Source of the DNA: Pseudovibrio sp. Alg231-02
Lineage (GTDB): Bacteria > Pseudomonadota > Alphaproteobacteria > Rhizobiales > Stappiaceae
Length of the DNA stretch: 64,000 nucleotides
Direction: 5' to 3'
Assembly: GCF_900143565.1 (NCBI RefSeq)
Contig: NZ_FREX01000012.1
Coordinates: 62,001-126,000, forward strand
Part shown: piece by piece, positions 43,485-52,012 of the stretch
Numbering within the stretch: position 1 is the stretch's first letter
Layout of the letters: each line of letters starts with the position of its first letter
Notes under the pieces: model-generated
Told to the model about the DNA's origin: nothing
Seen by the model: the letters and a program-made list of their open reading frames with translations, nothing else
The model's database searches: none
Position numbers and translations under genes: made by a program

Positions 43485-44037
43485 CGCTGGCGCTTTCCCT
43501 TATAAGTTCGATCTTTGGAGCCACAAATTTGACGTCGCCCGCAAGAATTTCATGGGTTGGAAGAGCAGCAAGGCCTTCCACCGCTTCATGCATGTAATGA
43601 ACCAGCGCTCTTATCGCAACAGCTTCACCGCTCTCGCCATAAATGTTTCTTACAAAGGCCTCAAATAGAGCGGAATTGTCCTTGTTTTCCAGAGCCTGCA
43701 TATAACTGGCTGTGCGTCCGTAAAACGATTCGACCATAATTCGAACCCGTTTACGCACACCTTCGTCGCCAATACCGATCTCTCGCATGCTCTGGTCCAT
43801 ATCCTGAAAAAAATAATCGAATACAGCCTGTGCAAATTTCCGGGACGCCTTATCTTCGCCTCCTAACCGGTGAAAGACACAAAAAGCGTGCAAAACAATC
43901 ATCTCGAAGCGACCTTCGCTCGTATCAGGTATACCATAGTGCTGATAAAACACTGGTAGTCGTGCCTGCGCGACGATCCGCTCGTAAGTTGTTCTGACGG
44001 ATGTGTCTTTACGTCGACGGAAAAAACCGAAGATCAT
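43477..44037 (-). CDS. Ubiquinol-cytochrome c (bc1) assembly chaperone, CBP3 type
   Basis: A 186-residue protein of the CBP3/UQCC1 family, which helps assembly of cytochrome b in the bc1 complex. The segment ARLPVFYQHYGIPDTSEGRF (residues ~26-45) and the following MIVLHAFCVFHRLGGED are diagnostic. Near residue 110 MVESFYGRTASYMQAL continues the family pattern. It is cytoplasmic with no membrane segment. It overlaps yceD by 8 nt and is divergent from the BamE gene, a common alphaproteobacterial arrangement. Confidence 0.92.
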   Translation of the reverse strand: MIFGFFRRRKDTSVRTTYERIVAQARLPVFYQHYGIPDTSEGRFEMIVLHAFCVFHRLGGEDKASRKFAQAVFDYFFQDMDQSMREIGIGDEGVRKRVRIMVESFYGRTASYMQALENKDNSALFEAFVRNIYGESGEAVAIRALVHYMHEAVEGLAALPTHEILAGDVKFVAPKIELIRESASDG

Positions 44038-44164
44038 GGCACCTCTCTTGCGCTTGTCGAGTTACTTGTGTGACTGCCACGAGGATGGCATAAGCACAAG
44101 TCTGAATCTAAACCGCTTGCTTGCTGCATTTTGCTGCAATTTGCAAGCCAACAGGATGTTTGGA

Positions 44165-44602
44165 ATGATTGCATTCGCACGCCGTACTGTGTTCCTCGCT
44201 TTTTTGAGCCTGCCACTTGCCGGCTGCTTCACCCAGACACTGACACATGGCCAGGTTGTTTCACCTGATTCAATTCAAGATGTTCAAGTCGGTTCCAGCC
44301 GTGAGCAGGTAGAACTTCTCCTTGGTAGCCCGTCCACCACATCTAATCTGGACGGTGAAGCTTACTATTATATCTCGCAAAAGAGCGAAACAGTGGCATT
44401 CTGGTCTCCGTCAATCGTCGACCAACGTGTTGTCGCTGTTTACTTTGATAAAGATGGTTATGTGAAGTCCGTTGCTGATTACGGCATTGAAGACGGAAAA
44501 GTCTTTGATTACCTCGGCAGAAAAACACGCACCGGCGGTGCTGATTATGGTCTCCTGACGCAGATCCTGCGTGGAGCTGCAAATCCATCAATCGGTCTCT
44601 AA
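44165..44602 (+). CDS. bamE: Outer membrane assembly lipoprotein BamE (OmlA/SmpA)
   Basis: A 145-residue lipoprotein of the Bam complex that helps fold outer-membrane proteins. The lipobox LPLAGC (Cys about residue 20) and the signature GSSREQVELLLGSPS (about 45-60), followed by AYYYISQKSE, define the SmpA/OmlA domain. Start at 44165 has AGGA eight nt upstream; the ATG at 44156 is too close to that sequence. The frame is open back to 44003 but the extra residues are not protein-like. It is divergent from the bc1 chaperone and ends in a strong terminator. Confidence 0.92.
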   Translation: MIAFARRTVFLAFLSLPLAGCFTQTLTHGQVVSPDSIQDVQVGSSREQVELLLGSPSTTSNLDGEAYYYISQKSETVAFWSPSIVDQRVVAVYFDKDGYVKSVADYGIEDGKVFDYLGRKTRTGGADYGLLTQILRGAANPSIGL

Positions 44603-44622
44603 GACCCGCCCATCACGAGTTT

Positions 44623-44658
44623 AAAAAACGGCGCCTGTTTTTCAGGCGCCGTTTTTTT
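44623..44658. terminator. Strong intrinsic terminator after bamE
   Basis: AAAAAACGGCGCCTG (44623-44637), a T5 loop and CAGGCGCCGTTTTTTT (from 44643) give a 15-bp stem with U and A tracts both ways. Confidence 0.95.
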
Positions 44659-44959
44659 GTGCTCAAAGCCAACAGGCCAGGCTGCTCTATCCCATTCATA
44701 TCGCGAATGCTGCCAAATCCTAAGCTTCACACTTAAAATCACGCTGGTGTTATTGGAGGTTTGCTACATGTGATCCTGTATTGAGGAGTTATACGCATTC
44801 TGGCCGTCTTCTTCCGTGGTTTCTTCAAGGCATTAGAGCGCGTTCCGTTTGATTGGAAACAATCAAACGACAAGAATTCGCTCCACCAAGGATGTTAGAT
44901 CGCGATGCGTGAATGCAAATAAACGCGACGTGCTCTAACGACAAACGCGAAGTAAAATC
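44659..44959. other. Intergenic stretch with a palindromic element
   Basis: About 300 nt between the bamE terminator and the DUF417 gene. The first 170 nt show no gene or motif; the rest is the palindromic element listed separately. The promoter of the next gene must lie near or inside that element. Confidence 0.6.
44833..44938. repeat. 106-bp palindromic intergenic element
   Basis: The ends are TTAGAGC (44833-44839) and GCTCTAA (44932-44938), inverted copies. Inside is a perfect 10-bp hairpin CGTTTGATTG-GAAA-CAATCAAACG (44846-44869), and a second copy-like GTTAGATCGCG (44894 on) is inverted to CGTGCTCTAAC at the right end. Elements with TTAGAGC ends and CAATCAAACG hairpins are found scattered between genes in related alphaproteobacteria (from memory, not checked). 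No second copy was found in this window. Confidence 0.7.
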
Positions 44960-45868
44960 ATGACGCACTCCTCTACTGCCCTCAAAAAAATTACAGATCT
45001 GCGCCCCTCAGATCACGCTCTTTTTATCTATCTCACACTCGTCACAGCAACCTACCTGATCTGGGTTGGCCTGCTAAAGCTGACAGGTCCGGAACATCAG
45101 CAAATCGAGTTCTGGCTCGGCAACAGCCCCATATTCAGTGGAGTGGTTCAAGCACTCGGCGTGCCTCTCACCGGCGTTCTGATGGCTCTTTTTGAAGTCC
45201 CGGCAGGCATTCTGGTTCTGCTTGGCCTGAAAGATCGCCGCCTTGGAATTCTTGGCTGCCTGATGGCCATGCTGATCTTCGCCCTGAACTTCCTTTACCT
45301 GTTCACAAACCCTGTGTGGATGGATGCCCTCGGAGGTTTCCCTATTATCGGCTCCGGTCAGAACCTCCTGAAATACCTCTCCATGTTTGCAATCCCGGCG
45401 TACATCCTCGGGCATCACATGCACACAGCTGGCAAGGAGCAGACCGCAGGCTCTCTCAAAAAGCTGGCCGTGTTCGCAAGCTTCGCTGGTATCGCACTGG
45501 TCATGGGCTGGATCGGCGCCATGAAGTTTTATGAGTTTGAGGCACAAGGCATTGTCCGCCTGATGCAGTCCAACATCCTCTTCAGCTGGACCTATCAGGT
45601 CTGGGATGTTCAGGGCGCTTCCAACTTCATCGGTATCGTTGAGTGGGTCTTCCTGCTGTTGCTGCTTTGCCTGCCCTTCAACCGCTTCCTTGGTGGTCTG
45701 GGTGTCCTCGGCATCGCTGCTACAGCACTCGGCACCCTCACCTTCATGTTCTCCGTACCGGGCTGGGATGCGGATTCATTCTTCCCTCTCCTCAACCGTA
45801 CAGGCATCTTCGTGCTGAAAGACCAGTTCCTGCTTGCTGCCGCAATCATCCTTTGGCGCAATTACTAA
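44960..45868 (+). CDS. Tandem DUF417 (YkgB-like) membrane protein
   Basis: A 302-residue membrane protein with about eight segments. It looks like two copies of the DUF417/YkgB four-helix domain: residues ~20-150 and ~165-300 run in parallel, with WVGLLKLTG ... GGFPIIGSGQNLLKYLSMFA in the first and WIGAMKFYEFEAQ ... FFPLLNRTGIFVLKDQFLLAA in the second. E. coli YkgB is about 200 residues and single. The family is of unknown transport role. Single gene with a terminator downstream. Confidence 0.8.
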   Translation: MTHSSTALKKITDLRPSDHALFIYLTLVTATYLIWVGLLKLTGPEHQQIEFWLGNSPIFSGVVQALGVPLTGVLMALFEVPAGILVLLGLKDRRLGILGCLMAMLIFALNFLYLFTNPVWMDALGGFPIIGSGQNLLKYLSMFAIPAYILGHHMHTAGKEQTAGSLKKLAVFASFAGIALVMGWIGAMKFYEFEAQGIVRLMQSNILFSWTYQVWDVQGASNFIGIVEWVFLLLLLCLPFNRFLGGLGVLGIAATALGTLTFMFSVPGWDADSFFPLLNRTGIFVLKDQFLLAAAIILWRNY

Positions 45869-45897
45869 GCAGCACATAGACAGCAATGATAGGAAAG

Positions 45898-45927
45898 CCG
45901 GTGTTCCATAAGGAGCACCGGTTTTTT
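45898..45927 (+). terminator. Intrinsic terminator after the DUF417 gene
   Basis: CCGGTGTTCC / GGAGCACCGG (one mismatch, loop ATAA) followed by six T. It lies 30 nt after the stop codon. Confidence 0.85.
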
Positions 45928-46018
45928 CATGCTCACCTGAAGGTATCCGACAGTCGTAATGACCTGCAGCACTCTTCCCAATAGGCTGGTCAGGATTGCG
46001 ATTGTATTGGAAACAAAG

Positions 46019-46438
46019 ATGTTTGAGACATATCGCGGGATTGTTTACCCGCAGCAGGAAGATCACATGGGCCATATGAATGTGGCCTGGTACACCTCCA
46101 AATTTGATGAAGCAACATGGCACATGCTCGCCCACATTGGCATCACCCCAGCCTATATCCGCGAGAGCAACAAAGGCATGGCTGCACTCGAGATCACATA
46201 TAAGTATCTGGCGGAGGTCTCCGCAGGCGACCTACTTGTCGTACGCTCTGAAATTAAAGAAATGCGCGACAAGACCATCCTCTTCAAACACACCATGTTT
46301 GACTCAATCACCAACACACCTGTTGCAACCATGCAGGCCGTCGGTGTCCATATGGATCGAGAAGCCCGAAAGTCCTGCCCTTTCCCCGCGCATGCAAGAG
46401 AACGCTATGAGGCCCTGCTGCCAGAGCCAGCAGCCTGA
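46019..46438 (+). CDS. Acyl-CoA thioesterase, hotdog (4HBT/FadM type)
   Basis: A 139-residue hotdog thioesterase. The catalytic block is VYPQQEDHMGHMNVAWYTSKFDEAT (about residues 9-33), with the D-x-M-G-H-x-N motif of the FadM/4-hydroxybenzoyl-CoA thioesterase type. The following ALEITYKYLAEVSAGDLLVV is the long central strand. The ATG at 46019 was chosen because it begins just before this block. Substrate unknown. Single gene between two terminator or operator regions; the spacing to the porin gene is 267 nt. Confidence 0.88.
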   Translation: MFETYRGIVYPQQEDHMGHMNVAWYTSKFDEATWHMLAHIGITPAYIRESNKGMAALEITYKYLAEVSAGDLLVVRSEIKEMRDKTILFKHTMFDSITNTPVATMQAVGVHMDREARKSCPFPAHARERYEALLPEPAA

Positions 46439-46531
46439 TCAGGTACCTCAAAATTACTTAGCAGGTTTCAGATAGGAGCCGCCGCAAGAACAACAGACTA
46501 TAGTAATCCTGTAAGTGAATCTGAATAGGAC

Positions 46532-46548
46532 ATGCAGCACTGCTGCAT
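46532..46548. promoter_or_regulatory. Perfect 17-bp palindrome upstream of the OprB gene
   Basis: ATGCAGCA-C-TGCTGCAT is a perfect 8+1+8 dyad, about 160 nt before the porin start, and a good candidate for a LacI/GntR-like operator. It lies between the thioesterase stop and the porin gene; which gene it controls is inferred only from position. Confidence 0.55.
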
Positions 46549-46705
46549 ACCAGATTGATGCGGGCAAATTCTTGATTGAGTGCGGGCGTTTTTCGCAAAA
46601 GGATGGGTTCCATCAAAGTGTTGGAGCATGCGGCGTAAACAAGAGTGCGCGCTGCATAATCCTGAGTTTCTCTGTTTGCCTGAGTCAGTCTAGGGGAACC
46701 AGCTT

Positions 46706-47986
46706 TTGCGAGCGCTTAAGGTACCTGCGATAAAAAAACGCATATCGCCAGTTCTACAGTTTCTAGCGGTTGTCGGCATAGCGCTGACAGCCAGCACGGA
46801 ACTTCGCGCGCAAGTGGGCAACTGGCCATTAGCCTGGGCGCAATGGCACAACGAAACACGCGACTGGGGCGGTATCCGCACCAACCTTTCTGACGAGGGT
46901 CTTGATCTAGGTGTCCTCTACACTCAAGACGTCGCCGCAAACCCCGTTGGCGGCCTAAACCAGAGCGCAACTTATGGTGCAAGGCTGGAAGGCATGGCCA
47001 TGCTGGACTTTGAGAAGATCTTCGGCATCAAAGGCAGCAGCCTGCACTACATCATGTATCAAGGTCTGGGACAGGGTCTGTCACAGGAGGTCATTGGCAA
47101 CGACTTTGGCGTCACCCAAATTTTCTCAAGCGATATCCTCGCCATCGCCAACTTCAGTCTGGAGCAAAACCTGCTCAATGATCAGCTGTACCTCTCCGCC
47201 GGTCGCCTCGCTGTAGGCGACATCTTCGCAAGAGACGATACCTTCGCGTACTATCTCAACGGCGCCCTCAACAGCACCCCTGGTCAGCTGCTCATCAACC
47301 AGCCCACTTTCACCACCTACCCCTTCAACATATGGGGTCTGGCAGGCAACTATACCTTCCCCGGCAATCAATACGTCAGCCTCGGCGTCTATGACGCGTC
47401 CGTGGATGATCTGAACAACGCCGAAAACGGCTTCAACTTCCGCTTTGCGCCCAAAGGCAGCGTGCTGATGGTCGGGCAAGTTGGCGTTAATCCGGGAAAA
47501 GGCGACACAAGCAAGTACCTCCCCGGCCACTATCAGCTGGGCGCCTTTTACAACACTGGCAGAGTAGATGTTCTGGGCACCACCACCACGCAAACCCGTG
47601 AAGGCAACTGGGGCGCCTATGCCATCGCACGGCAAATGATCTATCAGGAAAAGGACCTGCAAGGTCTGAGTCTTTGGGGCCTTGTTACAATCGCGCCACA
47701 ACAAGCCATCAACACCCAACCTCTCGGCATCAGCGGCGGCTTGTTCTACCAAGGCCTGATCCCCAACAGAGACAATGACGTTACCGCCGGAGCCTTCATT
47801 CTCGGTTATTTCAGTGATCACCTGCCCGGCCAGTCCTATGAGCTCGTATTCGAAGCCACCCATCGCTACCAGTTCGCCGACTGGTCCTATCTCTCACTGG
47901 ACTTTCAATACGTGGTCAATCCCGCCGGAAACGACGACATCCCGGACGCCTGGGTCTTTGGCACCGAATTCTCAGTGAAATTCTGA
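46706..47986 (+). CDS. Carbohydrate-selective porin, OprB family
   Basis: A 426-residue outer-membrane porin with a signal peptide (VLQFLAVVGIALTASTELRAQ, cut after LRA or RAQ). OprB-type features include WHNETRDWGGIRTNLSDEGL (residues ~47-66), the beta-strand pattern throughout, and the end DAWVFGTEFSVKF, where a terminal Phe marks Bam targeting. It takes up sugars. Start is a TTG at 46706 with AGGGGA eight nt upstream; no ATG candidate has an equal site. A palindrome 160 nt upstream may be the operator. It ends at a terminator shared with hppA. Confidence 0.9.
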   Translation: MRALKVPAIKKRISPVLQFLAVVGIALTASTELRAQVGNWPLAWAQWHNETRDWGGIRTNLSDEGLDLGVLYTQDVAANPVGGLNQSATYGARLEGMAMLDFEKIFGIKGSSLHYIMYQGLGQGLSQEVIGNDFGVTQIFSSDILAIANFSLEQNLLNDQLYLSAGRLAVGDIFARDDTFAYYLNGALNSTPGQLLINQPTFTTYPFNIWGLAGNYTFPGNQYVSLGVYDASVDDLNNAENGFNFRFAPKGSVLMVGQVGVNPGKGDTSKYLPGHYQLGAFYNTGRVDVLGTTTTQTREGNWGAYAIARQMIYQEKDLQGLSLWGLVTIAPQQAINTQPLGISGGLFYQGLIPNRDNDVTAGAFILGYFSDHLPGQSYELVFEATHRYQFADWSYLSLDFQYVVNPAGNDDIPDAWVFGTEFSVKF

Positions 47987-48017
47987 CCTCCGCCAAAGCG
48001 ACAGACACCAGAACAGC

Positions 48018-48051
48018 AAAAAGCCCGGCCATCTCCCAGACCGGGCTTTTT
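48018..48051. terminator. Bidirectional intrinsic terminator between the porin and hppA genes
   Basis: AAAAAGCCCGG (48018-48028) and CCGGGCTTTTT (48041-48051) form an 11-bp stem with A and T tracts, between convergent genes. Confidence 0.88.
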
Positions 48052-48075
48052 AGTTTCAAATCAGATCAGAGCAAA

Positions 48076-50205
48076 CTAGTGCGCCAGCACTGCCAGAAGC
48101 AGTAGGGCCACGATGTTTGTGATCTTGATCATTGGGTTCACAGCTGGACCAGCAGTGTCCTTGTAAGGATCACCAACAGTATCACCTGTAACCGCAGCTT
48201 TATGAGCTTCAGAGCCCTTACCGCCGTAATGACCGTCTTCAATGTACTTCTTGGCGTTATCCCACGCACCGCCACCAGCGGTCATGGAAAGCGCAACAAA
48301 CAGCCCTGTCACAATCACACCAAGCAGCATAGCGCCCAGGGATGCAAAGGCATTTGCTTTGCCAGCAATCGCTTCAATCAGGAAGTAAATGACGATTGGG
48401 GACAGCACAGGCAGCATGCTCGGAATGATCATTTCCTTAATGGCTGCCTTGGTCAGCATATCAACAGCACGGCCATAATCAGGGCGAACTTCACCCTTCA
48501 TGATGCCTGGCTGTTCTTTAAACTGACGCCGAACTTCTTCAACCACAGCTCCCGCTGCACGGCCAACCGCTGTCATGGCCATACCGCCAAACAGGAATGG
48601 GAGCAGACCACCAAAGAACAGGCCGACAACCACATATGGGTTAGACAGTGAGAAATCGATAGACGCCTCAGTCATCCCCTTGAAGTAAGGAAACTGCTCA
48701 GAGTTCGCCACGAAGAACTTCAGATCCTCCGTGTAAGCCGTAAACAGCACCAGAGCACCCAGGCCAGCAGACCCAATCGCGTAGCCTTTGGTCACTGCCT
48801 TTGTGGTGTTACCAACAGCATCCAGCGCATCAGTCGTGTCGCGCACTTCCGCAGGCAGGTCTGCCATTTCAGCAATACCACCAGCGTTGTCCGTGACTGG
48901 ACCAAACGCATCAAGCGCCACAACCATACCAGCCAGCGCCAGCATCGTTGTCACTGCAATAGCAATACCGAACAGACCAGCCAGCTGGAAAGTCACGATA
49001 ATACCGGCAATGATAACCAGAGCAGGAAGCGCAGTGGATTCCATGGAGACCGCAAGACCCTGAATAACGTTGGTACCGTGACCCGTTTCAGATGCTCGGG
49101 CAATCGCCTGCACTGGACGGAAGTTGGTACCGGTGTAATATTCAGTGATCCAGATGATCAGACCTGTCACCACAAGACCGGAGACACCGCAGAAGAACAG
49201 ATCCAGCGGCGTAAAGCTAACGCCATTGCTCTGCGTCAACACTGTATCCATACCACCGAAGACCCAGTAGGTCAGCGGATACAGGATGATCAGTGAAACA
49301 ATTGCAGTGGCGATGAAGCCCTTATAGAGCGCACCCATAATGGAGTTGGACGCACCAAGGCGCACGAAGAACGTACCGATGATGGATGCCACAGAGCAAA
49401 CACCACAGATCAGCATCGGATACAGCATTGCAGACTGCAAATCAGCCGTACCTGCAAAGTAGATCGCTGCAAGAACCATCGTCGCAACAAGCGTCACGGC
49501 GTAGGTTTCAAACAAGTCAGCGGCCATACCTGCACAGTCACCAACGTTGTCGCCAACGTTATCTGCGATTGTTGCCGGGTTACGCGGATCATCCTCAGGA
49601 ATGCCAGCCTCAACCTTACCAACAAGGTCACCACCAACATCAGCACCTTTTGTAAAGATGCCGCCGCCAAGACGGGCGAAGATGGAAATCAGAGACGCAC
49701 CAAACCCAAGAGCCACAAGCGCATCAATCACAGTACGTGATGTTGGATCAATGCCCATAGGTCCGGTGAGGATCAGGTAGTAAACAGCAACGCCCAGAAG
49801 AGCGAGACCGGCAACGAACATCCCGGTAATGGCGCCGGAACGGAATGCAATTGAGAGCCCTGCCCCAAGGCTCTGGCTTGCAGCTTGTGCAGTGCGAACG
49901 TTTGCCCGTACGGAGACGAGCATTCCAATAAATCCTGCGGCGCCGGAAAGAACGGCACCGATAACAAATCCAATAGCTACGGTGATAGACAGCAAGTAAG
50001 CGACGATGGCGAAGATAACCACGCCAACAATTGCAACACTGGTGTACTGACGAGTGAGGTATGCTTGCGCACCCTCTTGAATGGCACCAGCGATTTCCTG
50101 CATTTTCGCAGACCCGGTGTCAGCAGCCATCACGCTGCGAATTGCCCAGATGCCGTAAACGACAGAGAGCAAACCGCACGCAATGGTAACGATAAGTTCA
50201 GTCAT
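48076..50205 (-). CDS. hppA: Membrane-bound proton-pumping pyrophosphatase, K+-independent type
   Basis: A 709-residue membrane protein with about 16 segments that couples hydrolysis of pyrophosphate to proton pumping. The catalytic loops are complete: [20 protein letters not shown] (residues ~187-206), [19 protein letters not shown] (~215-233), then the DNAGG region (~439). The residue that decides K+ need reads Lys in GNTTKA (about residue 469); K+-dependent enzymes have Ala there, so this is the K+-independent subclass. This matches the alphaproteobacterial H+-PPase. It is a single gene; a dyad lies about 90 nt upstream. Confidence 0.97.
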   Translation of the reverse strand: MTELIVTIACGLLSVVYGIWAIRSVMAADTGSAKMQEIAGAIQEGAQAYLTRQYTSVAIVGVVIFAIVAYLLSITVAIGFVIGAVLSGAAGFIGMLVSVRANVRTAQAASQSLGAGLSIAFRSGAITGMFVAGLALLGVAVYYLILTGPMGIDPTSRTVIDALVALGFGASLISIFARLGGGIFTKGADVGGDLVGKVEAGIPEDDPRNPATIADNVGDNVGDCAGMAADLFETYAVTLVATMVLAAIYFAGTADLQSAMLYPMLICGVCSVASIIGTFFVRLGASNSIMGALYKGFIATAIVSLIILYPLTYWVFGGMDTVLTQSNGVSFTPLDLFFCGVSGLVVTGLIIWITEYYTGTNFRPVQAIARASETGHGTNVIQGLAVSMESTALPALVIIAGIIVTFQLAGLFGIAIAVTTMLALAGMVVALDAFGPVTDNAGGIAEMADLPAEVRDTTDALDAVGNTTKAVTKGYAIGSAGLGALVLFTAYTEDLKFFVANSEQFPYFKGMTEASIDFSLSNPYVVVGLFFGGLLPFLFGGMAMTAVGRAAGAVVEEVRRQFKEQPGIMKGEVRPDYGRAVDMLTKAAIKEMIIPSMLPVLSPIVIYFLIEAIAGKANAFASLGAMLLGVIVTGLFVALSMTAGGGAWDNAKKYIEDGHYGGKGSEAHKAAVTGDTVGDPYKDTAGPAVNPMIKITNIVALLLLAVLAH

Positions 50206-50288
50206 ATTTCCTCCCCTAAGGGTACCCTGCTACTTATGTGTGTGTTCGTAGCAAAATCCGCACTGCAATTGTGTAAATTAACGAACAC

Positions 50289-50311
50289 AGTGACGGTATA
50301 TACCTGTCACT
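50289..50311. promoter_or_regulatory. Dyad AGTGAC-N11-GTCACT upstream of hppA
   Basis: AGTGAC (50289-50294) and GTCACT (50306-50311) flank a self-complementary GGTATATACC. It lies 84-106 nt upstream of the hppA start and beside a TTGACG on the minus strand, though that -35 has no good -10 at 17 nt. A plausible operator, not proven. Confidence 0.45.
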
Positions 50312-50385
50312 ATCCGTCAAGTTGCTTTTGCGTGGTAGTGGAAGGAAACACGTATGTTGAAAGGAGAGAAACTACTTGGAATTAT

Positions 50386-51603
50386 TCAAACTTTAACTTC
50401 CCGTTTTTCAGTAAACATCAGTGAGACAACAAGAAATAGACATAAGATAACGAACGGGAACACCATTAGGTTGACAGTTTCCCAACCAAACACGTTTAAC
50501 AATTTCCCTGAGGAAAACGAGGCAGTTGCGACTAAACCAAAGACGAAGAAGTCATTTACGGACTGGACTCTGTTTTGTTCTTCTGGTCGGTAAGTTTGTG
50601 TCAGCAACGCAGACGCTCCGACGAAAGAAAAGTTCCAGCCAAGACCAAGTAAAATCAGGGAACTCCAGAAAATCCAACGCTCTAGTCCCGTAAGGCCAAC
50701 CAGCGCGCACACCGCATAAAGCAAGAATCCGGTGCCAATTACAGCTCCATGACCGAATCGGCTGATCAAACTACCCGTAATAAAACTAGGTGCAAACATG
50801 GCAATCACGTGCCACTGGATGCCAAGAGCTGCATCTGAGTTCGTCAACCCGCAAGCAACCATGGCGAGCGGAGCAGACGTCATGATCAGGTTCATGATCG
50901 CGTAACTGATCATTCCACAACCAACAGCCACAAAGAACTTTTGTTGCTTCAAAATCTCTAAAAGCGGACGTCCACGTTCATGCTTTTCCAACTTCGGTGG
51001 CAAAGGTATTTCCAAAAACGCCACAAAAAACAGACCGATAAGCATCAAAACCGCTTGCGCAAGGTAGGTTCCGACAAAAAGGAAGGGCTCAAACATGCCC
51101 TGTGTCAGAATAACGGTCTGCGGACCAACCACACCAGCAAGAATACCACCGGTCAAAACCCAGGAAATGGCCTTAGGTTTGAAAGCAGGGCTGGCCGTAT
51201 CAGCAGCAGCAAAACGCGCCTGCTGGGTAAAGGCCATGACAAAACCGCTGCCGAGTGTGGAAACGCAAAGCAGCGTAAAACTGCCAAGGTAGGCAGCGTA
51301 GGCAGCAACCAAGGCAAACAGCACACCAAACAGCAGCGCACCAACAAGCCCGGCACGGCGTCCAAAACTGCGCATGATCATGCCAGCAGGCAACGTCCCG
51401 ATGGCGGTTCCAAGCACAAAAGCAGTAACAGGCAGTGTTGCCAGAGACTTGTCGTCAACCAACAAAACTGAAGCAAGAATAGATGTGGTTGCAAAAATGA
51501 TAGGAGGAACACCACCAGCAAACGACTGGGCAAGCGCTAAAAGCAGCGCATTGCGCTTTGCCAATCCGTCATCAATCAACGGAGCCGCCAGAGTATTTGC
51601 CAT
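50386..51603 (-). CDS. MFS transporter
   Basis: A 405-residue major facilitator with 12 membrane segments. The first cytoplasmic loop motif appears as GTLPAGMIMRSFGRRAGLV (about residues 70-88), with GSLISRFGHGAVIGTG as the half-repeat copy in the second half. Substrate unknown; there are no nearby regulator or pathway genes to guide it. The ATG at 51603 is preferred to the TTG at 51618. It lies 180 nt downstream of the hppA start on the same strand but is upstream in transcription, so it may read into the hppA leader. Confidence 0.85.
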   Translation of the reverse strand: MANTLAAPLIDDGLAKRNALLLALAQSFAGGVPPIIFATTSILASVLLVDDKSLATLPVTAFVLGTAIGTLPAGMIMRSFGRRAGLVGALLFGVLFALVAAYAAYLGSFTLLCVSTLGSGFVMAFTQQARFAAADTASPAFKPKAISWVLTGGILAGVVGPQTVILTQGMFEPFLFVGTYLAQAVLMLIGLFFVAFLEIPLPPKLEKHERGRPLLEILKQQKFFVAVGCGMISYAIMNLIMTSAPLAMVACGLTNSDAALGIQWHVIAMFAPSFITGSLISRFGHGAVIGTGFLLYAVCALVGLTGLERWIFWSSLILLGLGWNFSFVGASALLTQTYRPEEQNRVQSVNDFFVFGLVATASFSSGKLLNVFGWETVNLMVFPFVILCLFLVVSLMFTEKREVKV

Positions 51604-51753
51604 AATGTAAACTTTCAAAGAAATCAGGAAGGAACCGACAGCCTAATCAATTCCACGTAATGAGCAACCACAGAGCTCAACAGATCATCTGTAACTTCGG
51701 GAGATATACGCACAACTCGATGAGAATACGTCATGCAAGGCAGCTATTGTCGA

Positions 51754-51969
51754 TTATAACGGCAAACCCAACACAATGCGTCTTGCAATCCCTGCAACGA
51801 ACATCAGGCCCCACCACAAAAGCAGTGATTTTCCAATGTGGTAGGAAATCAAACGACTTCTGGTCCGTCTTTGGCGTTTTAACGTCGTTGCAGCGGGAAC
51901 TTTCCGCAACTTAACAACCAAGTAAAGCAATGAAATAACGAATGTTATAAAATAGATAGCCGACTCCAT
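51754..51969 (-). CDS. Small two-segment membrane protein, unknown
   Basis: A 71-residue protein with two hydrophobic segments (AIYFITFVISLLYLVV and LLLWWGLMFVAGIARRIV) and a strongly basic linker (KRQRRTRSR). AGGG lies about 7 nt before the ATG. It lies 43 nt after the thiL stop on the same strand, so it may be at the end of the thiL operon. No family is recognised, and the short length leaves some doubt. Confidence 0.5.
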   Translation of the reverse strand: MESAIYFITFVISLLYLVVKLRKVPAATTLKRQRRTRSRLISYHIGKSLLLWWGLMFVAGIARRIVLGLPL

Positions 51970-52012
51970 CTGAGTACCCTAGCAAAAATAAGGCTCAGGT
52001 CGAGACCACTAC

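Noticed and set aside
47126-47863. 245-residue open frame on the minus strand across the porin
   Set aside because: Shadow of the OprB gene, which has a signal peptide, porin motifs and a good TTG start.
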